A DNA stretch of 60,000 nt from Symsagittifera roscoffensis. Taxonomy: Eukaryota; Xenacoelomorpha; Acoela; Convolutidae. Positions 1-8,900 of the stretch are shown piece by piece. The notes below the pieces were generated by a model. It worked only from the letters and a program-made list of their open reading frames with translations. It made no database searches and was not told where the DNA came from. A program made the translations under genes and the position numbers. The stretch lies in assembly GCF_963678635.1 (NCBI RefSeq), contig NC_087062.1, positions 58,794,129 to 58,854,128 of the forward strand, read 5' to 3'. How positions within the stretch are numbered: the first letter of the stretch is position 1; each line of letters starts with the position of its first letter.

Positions 1-417
1 TTCTTCTGACTCAGCTCTTCTTCTCTCGAGAATTCTTTTGAACCGGTCTTCCACGGGTCCACTCCTCTTGTCTCCAGGTGTATCTACTGACAGTGGTGAT
101 GGTGTCGCCGGGTCCAATCTCTTGTACTCCGTCAGGGCCACATACAGTTGACCTGCTGCATCCAGTTCTTTTCCCTCCTGTCTCATTTCCACCTGTTCTA
201 AGCCATAGGGTGCCCTATACTTTCGCGTCGCAAATTTCATGTCGTCCACCAATGCAACATGCCCCTCCATCATGATCATCCTGCCATCATCCCATATTGG
301 TAGCATGTTCTCAAGTCCCTCCTGCTCAAGAGCTCTCAAGACCTTTCGCACCTCATAACCGGGGGGCTGCGAGCCTCTCATCTTTTTTGCTTGCGTCGTC
401 CACGAATTTATCTTCGC
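1..417 (-). CDS. Second coding block, segment f: partial, runs off the left edge
   Basis: The frame of segments d and e continues without a stop from just after the TAG at 418-420 to position 1. A methionine occurs at about 383 (MRGSQPPGYEVRKVLRALEQ). It then reads MLPIWDDGRMIMMEGH and later VEDRFKRILERRRAES near the edge. No domain was recognised; the last part is helical and basic. The true end is outside the window. Confidence 0.5.
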
Positions 418-858
418 CTAGCTAGTGTGGAAATAAACAGCCGCCGTATAGCCGACGAACAGGGGGTCCCAGTCATCAGTGAAGTCTTTCTGCATTTCCT
501 CCGTTGTCATCCTCGCAATTATGGATGGAACTACTAAGGGACTGTTCATCCCTAAGGTCATCCTCCTGACTATCGGGAACTCAGGCATGGTGGCTGGCAG
601 GATTTCTTTCTCCATTATGGCCTCCAGCTCCCTCTTAACCAGTGCAAAGCTGTCCTTCCAAGCAGGAATCCTCAAGATCTCCCGTCCGTCTGCTGCCAGT
701 GGGTTCAAGTTCCAGAACTTGGGATATGTCTCGATGGGGCCCTCGCGTTTGCCTCCCATTCTACATTGCAGCTGTCCCCTGAAGTTGTACACTATCAACT
801 CGGCATCTTTCACTTTTCCAAAGAGTACCGTATTGCTCATTTGTGACCTGAGCACCTC
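418..858 (-). CDS. Second coding block, segment e: continuation after in-frame TAG
   Basis: Same frame as the 888-residue segment, reopened straight after its TAG and open to another TAG at 418-420. It contains MSNTVLFGKVKDAELIVYNF, then WNLNPLAADGREI and a DDWDPLFVGYTA end. No family was recognised. Composition and strand match the neighbours, and the exact frame continuity argues for one long ancestral reading frame rather than a separate gene. Confidence 0.5.
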   Translation of the reverse strand, partial: EVLRSQMSNTVLFGKVKDAELIVYNFRGQLQCRMGGKREGPIETYPKFWNLNPLAADGREILRIPAWKDSFALVKRELEAIMEKEILPATMPEFPIVRRMTLGMNSPLVVPSIIARMTTEEMQKDFTDDWDPLFVGYTAAVYFHTS

Positions 859-3525
859 CTACCGACACCAATTGAGCGCCGTCCCATCCAGTACGCTGAT
901 AAGACTCAAGTGCGTTACAGAGTAACGATACGTTGTCACCAGGGGATCTGGAAATGCGTACGTCACTGCTGGACCGTAAATGCAGGTTACCACCTCCTCT
1001 AGACCCCGGATTATCCCCATCGGGTCCGACCTCATTGCCAGGCACAGGTCCGTCAACAGAGGCATACCTCCATTCATCTTCTTCCACTCTTCTCTCGATT
1101 TTGGGTTCTTCTCTTCACTCGTCATGTGCCGATTCTGCATCATGAGGTATTGCACTAACAGCGTCTTCAACCCCGCGGCACACTTGTAGGAATAGGTGTC
1201 GATACTCGAGTGTACCTTCCCCATTGACAGGGGCTCCCCATATTTCATCAATCGATGAAATGACACCAGTTCTCCATGGGTTAAGAGCACTAGTGCCAGA
1301 TACCCATCAACCCGAAGTGTCTCCACTCCTCGAATAAACATGTACGCTGGGCCCATGTTGAACAAGTATCTGGGGTAGACCAGATATAAAGCCAAGAGCA
1401 GGCTGATGGGCATGCCCAGTATCTCCTGCACGAAGGCTCCAAAGATAGTCGCTTTGGTGCCGAACATTTCCGCCATGAATTCTTTCCCCCAGCAAGGACT
1501 CAAGAACTTAAGAATCTCATGATCCCTTCTAGTCCTCAGCTCACCCTCTGCGTGCTCTCTCCAGAACCCTCCAATCGTCACTTCATTGGCTGCCGAGACA
1601 AATCTAGCCACAGTCATCTCTCTTCCTTCGGCCAGCTCCAGTTGTTTCTCCAGAAAACTCCAGACTTGTTTCACGAGGGGTGGTGCTTCCTCCCTCGTCT
1701 TATTCGTGGCGTTCTCCAGCCTTGGTGTCAAAAATGGCCACCAGCCATTCTCTTGCGTCAGACGATATGCCATCGACTCTAATTGTTTCTCCGTGTCGGC
1801 CACATTTTTTCTCTCGTTGCTCGGACCTCTAGACTTGCTGGTGGAACCTGTGATCTTCACCTCCATGCTCCGAAACCACAAGCTGGCCGTCAATTGGTTT
1901 ATCGCCGGGTGATCGTCCCCGATGACTGGGCTGAACTTGAGTTGCCTGGCAAAGTTCGATATCTCTAGCAAGAGCACCTCGTCCAATACGATCAGGATGT
2001 CGGCTAATCCATAAAAGCCCCTCAGTGCATGAGATATGTCCGCCCATGCCGCTGCCAATTCTGACTTGCGGAGCCTCAGGTTCGATGGCTCCAATTCCCG
2101 ATTGGGGGCTGCCATTAGAATTCGCCATTCGTTTCCCTCTGCTATCAGGATCAAGACCGCGTACACGAATTGTAGGGCGGGTGGCATGTTCGCGTATCCA
2201 GGGGATGTAGTGAACACCACCTTCGTCTTGGAGCCGAATCTCGAGACAACATTCTCTTGCACCTCATTCATCGCCGCAAACAACGTCTGAATGGCTTCCC
2301 ATACCTTCCTCGGTGTTGGTTCTTTGCCCTTCAGCTGCTCAAGAAGTCCCGCCGCGTGCAGATGATCATTCATTCCTGCAAACAATAGCAGCTCAGGCTC
2401 ACAGGGCATCTCCGACCTTATTGCCACCACTAGAGTTAACATCTGGTTTAGTTCGGCTCCTGGCAAAGAGTATATCAGAGTCTCCGGCCAAAACAGCTTA
2501 GGAGACGTTCCTTCGAAGTCTGATCCCGCCACAATGACTACCCTTGCAGCAGCTGGATCTGCTCTATCGTAAACTGTCAAAGTCTTGGCCAGCTGGGTGC
2601 TCCCACAGGGCTTCCCGTACCTGGGATCTTCCGCCAATTTCGAGCCTTCGTACGCGGCATCTGGCAATTCCATTTCCCCCGGATTCAGCAGCTTGTCCAC
2701 CACCCTCAATTGTGCCGGGGTCGATAATCTGATCCTGGCGATGCTCGTTCGGTGTTTGGGGGGTTCTGCTATGAGTCCAGGACTCCCCAGCAGCTTGAGA
2801 GGTCTATAGTTGATGGGTCCCAAGATCGCTTTCGTGGGAATTCCGGTCAGGTCCGCGGTCTCCATCAGTTTTGCTCTCGAGAAGTGCGTCTCATGAGCCT
2901 TCAACCAGTCCACGCAATGGTGTCTGCTCAAGTCTTCGTGCGACACTCGTTCAATACCCAGAGTCTCCGCCAATTCTGGCCTGCATTCCAAACCTTCTAG
3001 GTCCAGCCCTTTCACCTTCTCTGGATATCTCAAGCGAGCGGTCTCCATAGGCCTCTCCACCCGCTTGCTCTCTGCCATTACCACTGAGGATATTGCCGAA
3101 CCTGGAGGCGTTGATGACGTCACCTCCTCAGACTCCATTGGCGTGGCACTCAGCAATCTGGCCTGGTTGCTCCTTGAGCTGTCTCTAGTGTCGACCCTCG
3201 GTCCCAAAAGACTAGACAAGGCCCTCGAGGCAAGGAATGGTGGGTTCGGAGGTGGCCCCAATGTGAATTGGGCCGTCTCTAGCAGATCCGCCTCTAGCGC
3301 ATTTATGTGTCCTTGAAAGACGTCATTCAGCCACTCTGCTCCCCTCGGTCTGTCGAAGTGGATTCCATCACTGGAGGTGTCTTCAGGGAATCCCGCTTGC
3401 TCCATGCGCTCCGCCACGTCCAACAATCTGATGGGGAGCACACTCTTCCGGTGGATTTCTCGGATCACCCCGTTTAGGTTCCGCACCTTCTCGTTCATTT
3501 CCAAGGCGTGCTGATCGAACTTCAT
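859..3525 (-). CDS. Second coding block, segment d: SGNH block V, second SGNH-like module and unknown C-terminal region (888 aa)
   Basis: The first roughly 100 residues complete the SGNH fold begun in the preceding frame. SSDGIHFDRPRG contains the block V Asp53 and His56 with canonical D-x-x-H spacing. A disordered linker rich in Ser, Pro and Arg follows (about 110-180). Residues about 325-480 resemble a second, decayed SGNH-like module: VVIVAGSDFEG, then PELLLFAGMNDHLHAAG with Asn386 at the GxND position, but no clear nucleophile serine or D-x-x-H was found. The last 300 residues are unrecognised and include a hydrophobic stretch (MPISLLLALYLVYPRYLF) that could be a membrane segment or a buried helix. 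The frame ends at TAG (859-861) and continues open beyond it. Position after pol is where env-type genes sit, but nothing here resembles a known envelope protein. Confidence 0.65.
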   Translation of the reverse strand: MKFDQHALEMNEKVRNLNGVIREIHRKSVLPIRLLDVAERMEQAGFPEDTSSDGIHFDRPRGAEWLNDVFQGHINALEADLLETAQFTLGPPPNPPFLASRALSSLLGPRVDTRDSSRSNQARLLSATPMESEEVTSSTPPGSAISSVVMAESKRVERPMETARLRYPEKVKGLDLEGLECRPELAETLGIERVSHEDLSRHHCVDWLKAHETHFSRAKLMETADLTGIPTKAILGPINYRPLKLLGSPGLIAEPPKHRTSIARIRLSTPAQLRVVDKLLNPGEMELPDAAYEGSKLAEDPRYGKPCGSTQLAKTLTVYDRADPAAARVVIVAGSDFEGTSPKLFWPETLIYSLPGAELNQMLTLVVAIRSEMPCEPELLLFAGMNDHLHAAGLLEQLKGKEPTPRKVWEAIQTLFAAMNEVQENVVSRFGSKTKVVFTTSPGYANMPPALQFVYAVLILIAEGNEWRILMAAPNRELEPSNLRLRKSELAAAWADISHALRGFYGLADILIVLDEVLLLEISNFARQLKFSPVIGDDHPAINQLTASLWFRSMEVKITGSTSKSRGPSNERKNVADTEKQLESMAYRLTQENGWWPFLTPRLENATNKTREEAPPLVKQVWSFLEKQLELAEGREMTVARFVSAANEVTIGGFWREHAEGELRTRRDHEILKFLSPCWGKEFMAEMFGTKATIFGAFVQEILGMPISLLLALYLVYPRYLFNMGPAYMFIRGVETLRVDGYLALVLLTHGELVSFHRLMKYGEPLSMGKVHSSIDTYSYKCAAGLKTLLVQYLMMQNRHMTSEEKNPKSREEWKKMNGGMPLLTDLCLAMRSDPMGIIRGLEEVVTCIYGPAVTYAFPDPLVTTYRYSVTHLSLISVLDGTALNWCR

Positions 3526-3526
3526 G

Positions 3527-4012
3527 TTATAAGGGACAGTACATCTGGATCCTCAGTTCCTCAAGAAGGCAGCTCATCTTGTCGTGCAGCCTCGTTACTT
3601 TCCTCGCTTCTCCCCTTGATACATCATTCGTTCCGATCATCAGGGTCACCGTGTATACTTTTGTCATTCCTAGCATCTCAAGCGTTGCCAATATCTGTGG
3701 CGTGGCAGTTCCAGCGAAACTCAAGATTCCTGTCTGCCAGTGCGATTGGATCCGGGTCAACACCCGCACTAGGCTGTCCCCTATAATCAGGTGGACCGCG
3801 CCTTCTGGCACACGGGGTGGCGCAAGATATTCCACCCAGGCTGCATCATGAAAGCAATCCCTCCTGGCCTTCTGTTCCGCATTCCAATCCAGCCGATTGT
3901 GCCTGTGGTACCTCTTTTCGGTGTTCTTCTTATAACTCGAGATCATGACGCTCCTGACTGACCGGCTGTTCCCTCCACGTTGGAGGAAGCTCCGCCCTTG
4001 CCGAACTTTCAC
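3527..4012 (-). CDS. Second coding block, segment c: SGNH/GDSL hydrolase-like domain, N-terminal two thirds
   Basis: The frame carries the first two signature blocks of the SGNH hydrolase (GDSL esterase/lipase) superfamily. Block I is LIIGDSLVRVL, with the candidate nucleophile Ser80 (codon 3773-3775). Block III is LMIGTNDVSR, with Asn129. Between them, FAGTATPQILATLEML fits the loop-helix that often carries the block II glycine. The frame stops at 3527-3529, one base before the ATG of the 888-residue frame, whose start supplies the missing block V. In the +1 frame the bases upstream of that ATG read CTVPYN, a typical SGNH strand, so a frameshift a little upstream of 3527 splits one domain. 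Substrate unknown; SGNH-type esterase domains are known in ORF1 of some CR1/L2-type LINEs. Confidence 0.75.
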   Translation of the reverse strand: MKVRQGRSFLQRGGNSRSVRSVMISSYKKNTEKRYHRHNRLDWNAEQKARRDCFHDAAWVEYLAPPRVPEGAVHLIIGDSLVRVLTRIQSHWQTGILSFAGTATPQILATLEMLGMTKVYTVTLMIGTNDVSRGEARKVTRLHDKMSCLLEELRIQMYCPL

Positions 4013-4430
4013 GACTTCTCTGCCGCAATCTCTCGCTCAGCTCCTTCAGACGCGATGAGCTGCCGCTCACCTGACTACCGCTCGAGGTCGAGGTTGGGGT
4101 ATATCCCGGCAGTACCACATCCATCAGCGGGCGTATGGGTTGCGTTTCTAAGCTACGCAAGGAGGACGTTGCTTCATTCGGTATCCAGACTTCCAACCCT
4201 TCACTCATGTGTTCTCGAGCCTCGCGGTCAAGGTTGAACCGTCCTCTTGCCCTGGGGGCTTCATCCACTTCCATGCGTGATTCTGGCCTCGAGCTGGTAA
4301 CCACTCGCTCCTTTGGCCTGGCTCCCTTCTGTGCATCAAGTTCACGTTGTCGTTGTTCTATTCTCTCCATCTCCGACTTCAGTTGCTCATTATTTGCGGC
4401 ATCATCGGGCACCCTAAGTTCCAGCTGATG
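3930..4430 (-). CDS. Second coding block, segment b: coiled-coil/linker continuation after in-frame TAA
   Basis: This continues the frame of segment a directly past the TAA; an internal methionine lies at 4412 (MPDDAANNEQLKSEME). It has another helical, glutamine/glutamate/arginine-rich stretch (SEMERIEQRQRELDAQKGAR), then an unstructured serine/proline/arginine-rich linker. It ends at a stop at 3930, overlapping by about 80 bases the next frame, which carries the SGNH domain. A frame change in this overlap would join the two. No enzymatic motif is visible; a tether between the coiled coil and the hydrolase-like domain is inferred. Confidence 0.5.
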   Translation of the reverse strand, partial: HQLELRVPDDAANNEQLKSEMERIEQRQRELDAQKGARPKERVVTSSRPESRMEVDEAPRARGRFNLDREAREHMSEGLEVWIPNEATSSLRSLETQPIRPLMDVVLPGYTPTSTSSGSQVSGSSSRLKELSERLRQRSRESSARAELPPTWREQPVSQERHDLEL

Positions 4431-5027
4431 TTAAGCCCGCAGCATCTCAAACAAACTCAGAGTCTGATCTCGTTCGTTGACCGCCTGGTCCCTTTCCAGC
4501 TGAGCCTTTTCCCGATCCAGCTTAGCCTGATCCCGATCGAGGTTCGCCTTGTTCCTTTCCCTCTGCGTCTTCTCGAGCTCTTTCTTTAGAACACCAAGAT
4601 CCGGATATGCCTCAGTCGTCTGTTGCGCTCGCATCATCGATGGCACCTTACTCGAGCTCTGGCCTGTCGATCTTGCTGATGGCCTAGTTGGTAGTGGGAA
4701 TTCTCCTGCGCCATATTCGGTATTGTTACTCAGGCCAGGATTCCTTGCTAAGTCAAAGCCTCTTACTCCTCCATCCACATTCCAAGACAACCATCTGGTC
4801 TGTTCCCGATTTGATATTCCCTCGGTGGTGTAGCCGACCATCAAGACAGCCTTCGTCGCAGACTCCCTGTACTCACACTGTTCTTCCAACTGGAGGATGG
4901 CATTCAGCATCACCGCCATTCTCTCGTCTATCTGGGTATAATCCAGGTCCCTCAGGCGTCTGTACAGCTCATCGAGAGTAGGCTTCTTCAGGGCCGCGGG
5001 CATGGATTTCCAGAACCTGTCTGCCAT
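4431..5027 (-). CDS. Second coding block, segment a: N-terminal region with coiled coil
   Basis: The frame opens at 5069 after a stop; the first ATG is at 5027 (MADRFWKS), giving about 198 residues. No known domain was recognised in the first half, which looks alpha-helical (TLDELYRRLRDLDYTQIDER and following). The second half is low complexity and then a regular charged coiled coil of about 45 residues built on repeats like LDRDQAKLDREKAQLERDQ. The frame ends at TAA (4431-4433), but coding character resumes in the same frame immediately after it, with more coiled coil. The stop is therefore either a nonsense mutation or a read-through site. It probably acts as an oligomerisation module at the start of the accessory protein. 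Confidence 0.6.
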   Translation of the reverse strand: MADRFWKSMPAALKKPTLDELYRRLRDLDYTQIDERMAVMLNAILQLEEQCEYRESATKAVLMVGYTTEGISNREQTRWLSWNVDGGVRGFDLARNPGLSNNTEYGAGEFPLPTRPSARSTGQSSSKVPSMMRAQQTTEAYPDLGVLKKELEKTQRERNKANLDRDQAKLDREKAQLERDQAVNERDQTLSLFEMLRA

Positions 5028-5069
5028 TCTCTGTGACTTCGGGATGTATTCAAGTATTAACCAGCTCAA

Positions 5070-5520
5070 GAATTACCTTACCGACTCAAGAATTACCCAA
5101 CTCAAGAATTCTCTAGAAATGTTCCCTTGCAAATACTTGCTGCAGGTGTCGATTATCGCGAGTTCAATCAAGACTTCCCTTTCTGTCTCTCGCTTGAGTA
5201 TAGTTGGATTTTCAACTTTGTTTATCAAACTTGATCTGAAAACAGAAACCATATTAAGACTTAATATGTCATGTTCCTAACCTAGAAACCCCCCTTTTAC
5301 CAGTATGGTTAAAATCTTATCATTTTCATTCCACTTAAAACAATTCAATTGGAATTTCCTTAAAAGCATGCAGATTCATTTTATGTTTTAGCACCGTTAA
5401 TCCTTCTAAAATCAATTGTCATGCCAATCGAGTCTTAAGATTCCTTTACCTGTGCCGCACCCCAGTACCTAACTCAAGACTCCTCCCTCACGCCCAACTC
5501 GAGACCCCCGTGTGCCCAAC
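5070..5520. other. Gap between Gag-Pol/macro region and second coding block
   Basis: No convincing coding sequence. The stretch separates the end of the macro-like region (TGA at 5521-5523) from the second coding block. It contains a short direct-repeat cluster: CTCAAGAATT occurs at 5065, 5085 and 5101, spaced 20 and 16 bp, with further CTCAAG/CTCGAG copies at 5473, 5499 and 5531. An internal promoter, splice acceptor or re-initiation signal for the second block could lie here, but none was recognised. Confidence 0.5.
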
Positions 5521-5960
5521 TCAGGCCATGCTCAAGTAGTATTTCTTGTGAAGATACACCATTATCTCAGTTTCCGCGAAGACTACGTGTAGGATAGCGT
5601 ACAATTCCCTTGAGCTCAGTTTGCCCCTGTTTGGGTCATACACCGGCATTGAAGTCTCGTAGTCTTGTTATTGCCAACATCACGTGTTCGGGATCAATTG
5701 TGTTCCTGTCATTGACCCTCGTCACTAGGAAGCACAGATATTTGCCCGGGACTTGTGCTACTGATGGTGGAAGCGCTGCCATCCCTCCCAGTCCTGGTCT
5801 CTGTCTGAACAGACACTCCACATTCTGGTACTCTCTTTTGAAGTCAGCTTCCAATCTTGATTTGAAACTCATGTCCGCCGTGACGCAGATCGCGCTAGTC
5901 CTGTTTGACAGGATGAAGTCGCTATCCGTTATCATGATGTTTTCCGAGTACTCATTGGGT
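5521..5960 (-). other. Macro-domain-like (TARG1/OARD1-type) C-terminal region, frame-broken
   Basis: The last roughly 100 residues of Gag-Pol read like the first two thirds of an ADP-ribose-binding macro domain of the TARG1 (C6orf130/OARD1) type. A segment DSDFILSN leads into ICVTADMSFKSRLEADFKRE, then GKYLCFLVTR and PEHVMLAITRLRDF, matching the family order of beta strand, Gly-rich loop helix, Y-L-(I/V)-T-K strand and L..al..m helix. The polyprotein stops right after this. The expected final strand and helix appear from 5649 to 5521 in the +1 frame, starting MPVYDPNRGKL and ending at TGA. Some linker residues seem missing, so a small deletion or frame change is likely. The GxGIA loop glycines and the TKK lysines of TARG1 are not conserved, so ADP-ribose hydrolysis may be lost. 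The similarity was judged by eye and needs a profile search. Confidence 0.6.
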
Positions 5961-8900
5961 ATTTCAAACTTCGATTTGAAATTCCGACCTATGGTAGGCT
6001 CTGGCTCTTCTTCTTCCAGTTCCAATTCGCTTGTTTCTCTCACTTCCTTGAGCTTCTTTATCATCAAATTTTTTGTGTGGGTAAGTCCTACCCCCACTCC
6101 CCGGACAAAAATATTTATCGACGTCTCCGTCGATGTTGTCGGGTCTGAATTGTCCGGAGGAATGTCCAGTGGCCTGTCTGTTGCCGTCCATCCGAAAAGA
6201 GGGTCCTCTGTCTTCATATAATTTGCCGATGACACGTCGACTTGTTGAATGCTTTGTCCTTCGTGGCTCTCGTCTTTGACATCGCGCATCCACTCTAGTA
6301 TCCTCAAGTTCGTGTTCTCCCTCCTCTCTATCTCACTCTGTTCGAGATCCGTCTCCAATTCTGGTGTCGAGTAGTCTTCCTGCGGATAGTGTCCACCATC
6401 GTCAATGACCTGCCATTCCTCTTCGGCTTCCAGTTCGCCTGCACTCGGTAGTTCCTCGCCCAATTTGTCTGGCTGTATCTTATCGATCAAGAAGTCATCC
6501 CCGTATCTGTTGTACCTCATGCTGGTCCGTTTACGATTGCCAGTCCTGGTCCCCGGTGGTATTGGTCGATCTGGCTCCATCCACTTCGGCACCTCATCTT
6601 GCTCCGGGTCGTTCCAGTCTTTTTCTACAAACGATCCTGCTTCAGACTCCACCTCTATCTTTTCATTGTCGTCCAAACTCAAGTTCTCATTACTATCATT
6701 TTTCTCTCTGGTGCCTTTTTCATTCACTTCACACGCTGGCTCTACCACCAGGTACTCGAGACCCTCCATGTCCTTCGGTATGCACCAGTCCTCCGGGGAC
6801 GGAACGTGAGGCTTCAGATTTTCATAATGTGCTGCTCGCCCAGTACTCAAGCGGTAGAACAGTCCTTGTTGATGAACTTCCGTTATCATGAATGGTCCCC
6901 TCCACTTCTTGAGTAGTTTCTTCGTTCCCTTGGGCGGTATGACATTTTGAAAGACCCACACGTATTGGCCCACCTCATATGGCTTTGCTTGTAATATTTT
7001 TCCGTCATATTTTCTGCGTTGCCTCATTTGCGCTTGCGCCGTGTTCCTCCTGCATAGCTCGTTTAGCTCCTGTTGTCTTTTGATCGCTTCTTTCACGTAT
7101 GCCTGAGGCGACGACCTTTTCCCCTCGTATTCCGGGTAAAAGAATGTCAGAGGCATTGCTCTCTCCCTGCCCGTCAACATCATGAAGGGACTGATGCCCG
7201 TCGTTGAGTGCTGTGTACTGTTGTAGGCCCCTACTACCTGTGGCAGGTATTTATCCCAGTCCGTCATGTATCTTGAGCAGTACACGCTTAACATGTTGAC
7301 CAGTGTCCTGTTCTGTCTCTCTACCAACCCGTTGGTCTGTGGATGGTAGGTTGTCGAGTGTGCTTGAGCAATGTGCGATCTCCTCATCAATTCTTTTGTC
7401 AAGTCCCCCACAAAAGCTTTGCCGTTGTCCGACTGGAAAGTCATTGGAAAACCATACCGCGATATCCAGTGCGTTATCAGATGATCACATGTCTGCTCGG
7501 CCGAGGCTGTCTGGCACGGAACCGCTTCCGCCAACTTTGTGAAGTGATCTATTATAACCAGTATCTGGTTATATCCCGTCTCCGTCATGCAGATTTTTTG
7601 ATGGTCTATCTGCACCACTTCATTGAACTCTGAGCTCTCGACGGACTTGAGGGGAAACTTCATCTTCCTTGGGTCTTTTACCTGGAGGCATGCCAAGCAG
7701 GCATTCACCCATCTCTCGCAAGCTTTTCTCATTCCTGGCCAATCAAACCTGTGAAGTATCCTTTGTTGTACTTTATCTATCCCCTGGTGCCCCATCTGGT
7801 CGTGCGATCTGAAAAGCACCTCCGTTTGATACAATTGTGGCAGTATGATGAGGTTGTGTTTGTGTAATATCTTCTCCTCATCTTTCCTCTTGCATGCTAC
7901 CACCCCATCAGCTGTGTGGTAGAGTAAGTCTTTCTTCTCTTTGTAGAACTGGCTCAAGATCTTGTAGCTGTCTTCCTCGAACTCCCCCTTCTCCTTGACC
8001 CCCGACTGGATCCATTTGGAGAGGTTACTTGTCATTTTGTCATTCTTTTGGGCTCTTATTAGGTCTGACAGCCTATATCTTGCCTTGACATGCTCCTTTA
8101 GCGCCATGATCTGTCCATTCATCTCACCAGGGTTGTGGATGTCATCATTCAGCTTCACGCATATCATCTTTTTCACGATTTTCATATCATCTTCTGGCAC
8201 CAGATTCGTTCTGACGTTTGAGTTGCATGATAATTCCCTGAATGGCTTCCTTGAAACCGCAATTTTCTCAAGTTCTTCACCACCTCGTATCTCCTGTACG
8301 TCCAGATTGTACGTTCCTGAAGATGGATCCGTCTGTAACTCCCTGTCGTGGTGCCTTGTCTTCTCTTCCGCCAATATCATGCACAGACTCTCTTGGTTTT
8401 CGCTGCTCTCATCCGAGTCTTCATCCCATTCTTCACGCTCCCCGGACAATTTTCCTTCTCCGGTTTCTTCTTCCGTGAACATGGAACACTCCCCGGACTC
8501 TTGACCTAGTCCCAGGTGTTCAGTATCTTCTTTGAACGTCACTTTCTTTTTCCTAACCTTGGTCTGCTCCAGAATGTTTCCGGGGATTTTGTCAACTAGT
8601 GACCGCACGACATCTTTGCTGTCAGTGACGCTTCCTCTTGAGGAGTCAGTATTGTTCACTGTTTCTTTTCTCCGAAGTATAGTGACTTCCGGTTCCTCTT
8701 GACCCTTCTCTTGGATCACGGGCTTCTCATCTGATAGTTTCTCGAGCAACCTCATTAAGTCATCATCTATCTGTGCAGTTCCTGCTTCTACCTGGTTAAG
8801 ATCATAGCCTTTTGCCTTGAGCGTCTCCCTCACGATCTTCGACTTTAGTATTATTTCTATCGGAATCCTTCTGCTCTTCTTCAAGATGGTCTTTTCTGGA

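Noticed and set aside
859-3525. Envelope protein at the post-pol position
   Set aside because: No signal peptide, cleavage site or fusion-like layout; the recognisable parts are SGNH-like, and only one hydrophobic stretch is present.
5610-6221. Plus-strand ORFs of up to 205 codons within 5610-13409
   Set aside because: Antisense shadows of the Gag-Pol frame.
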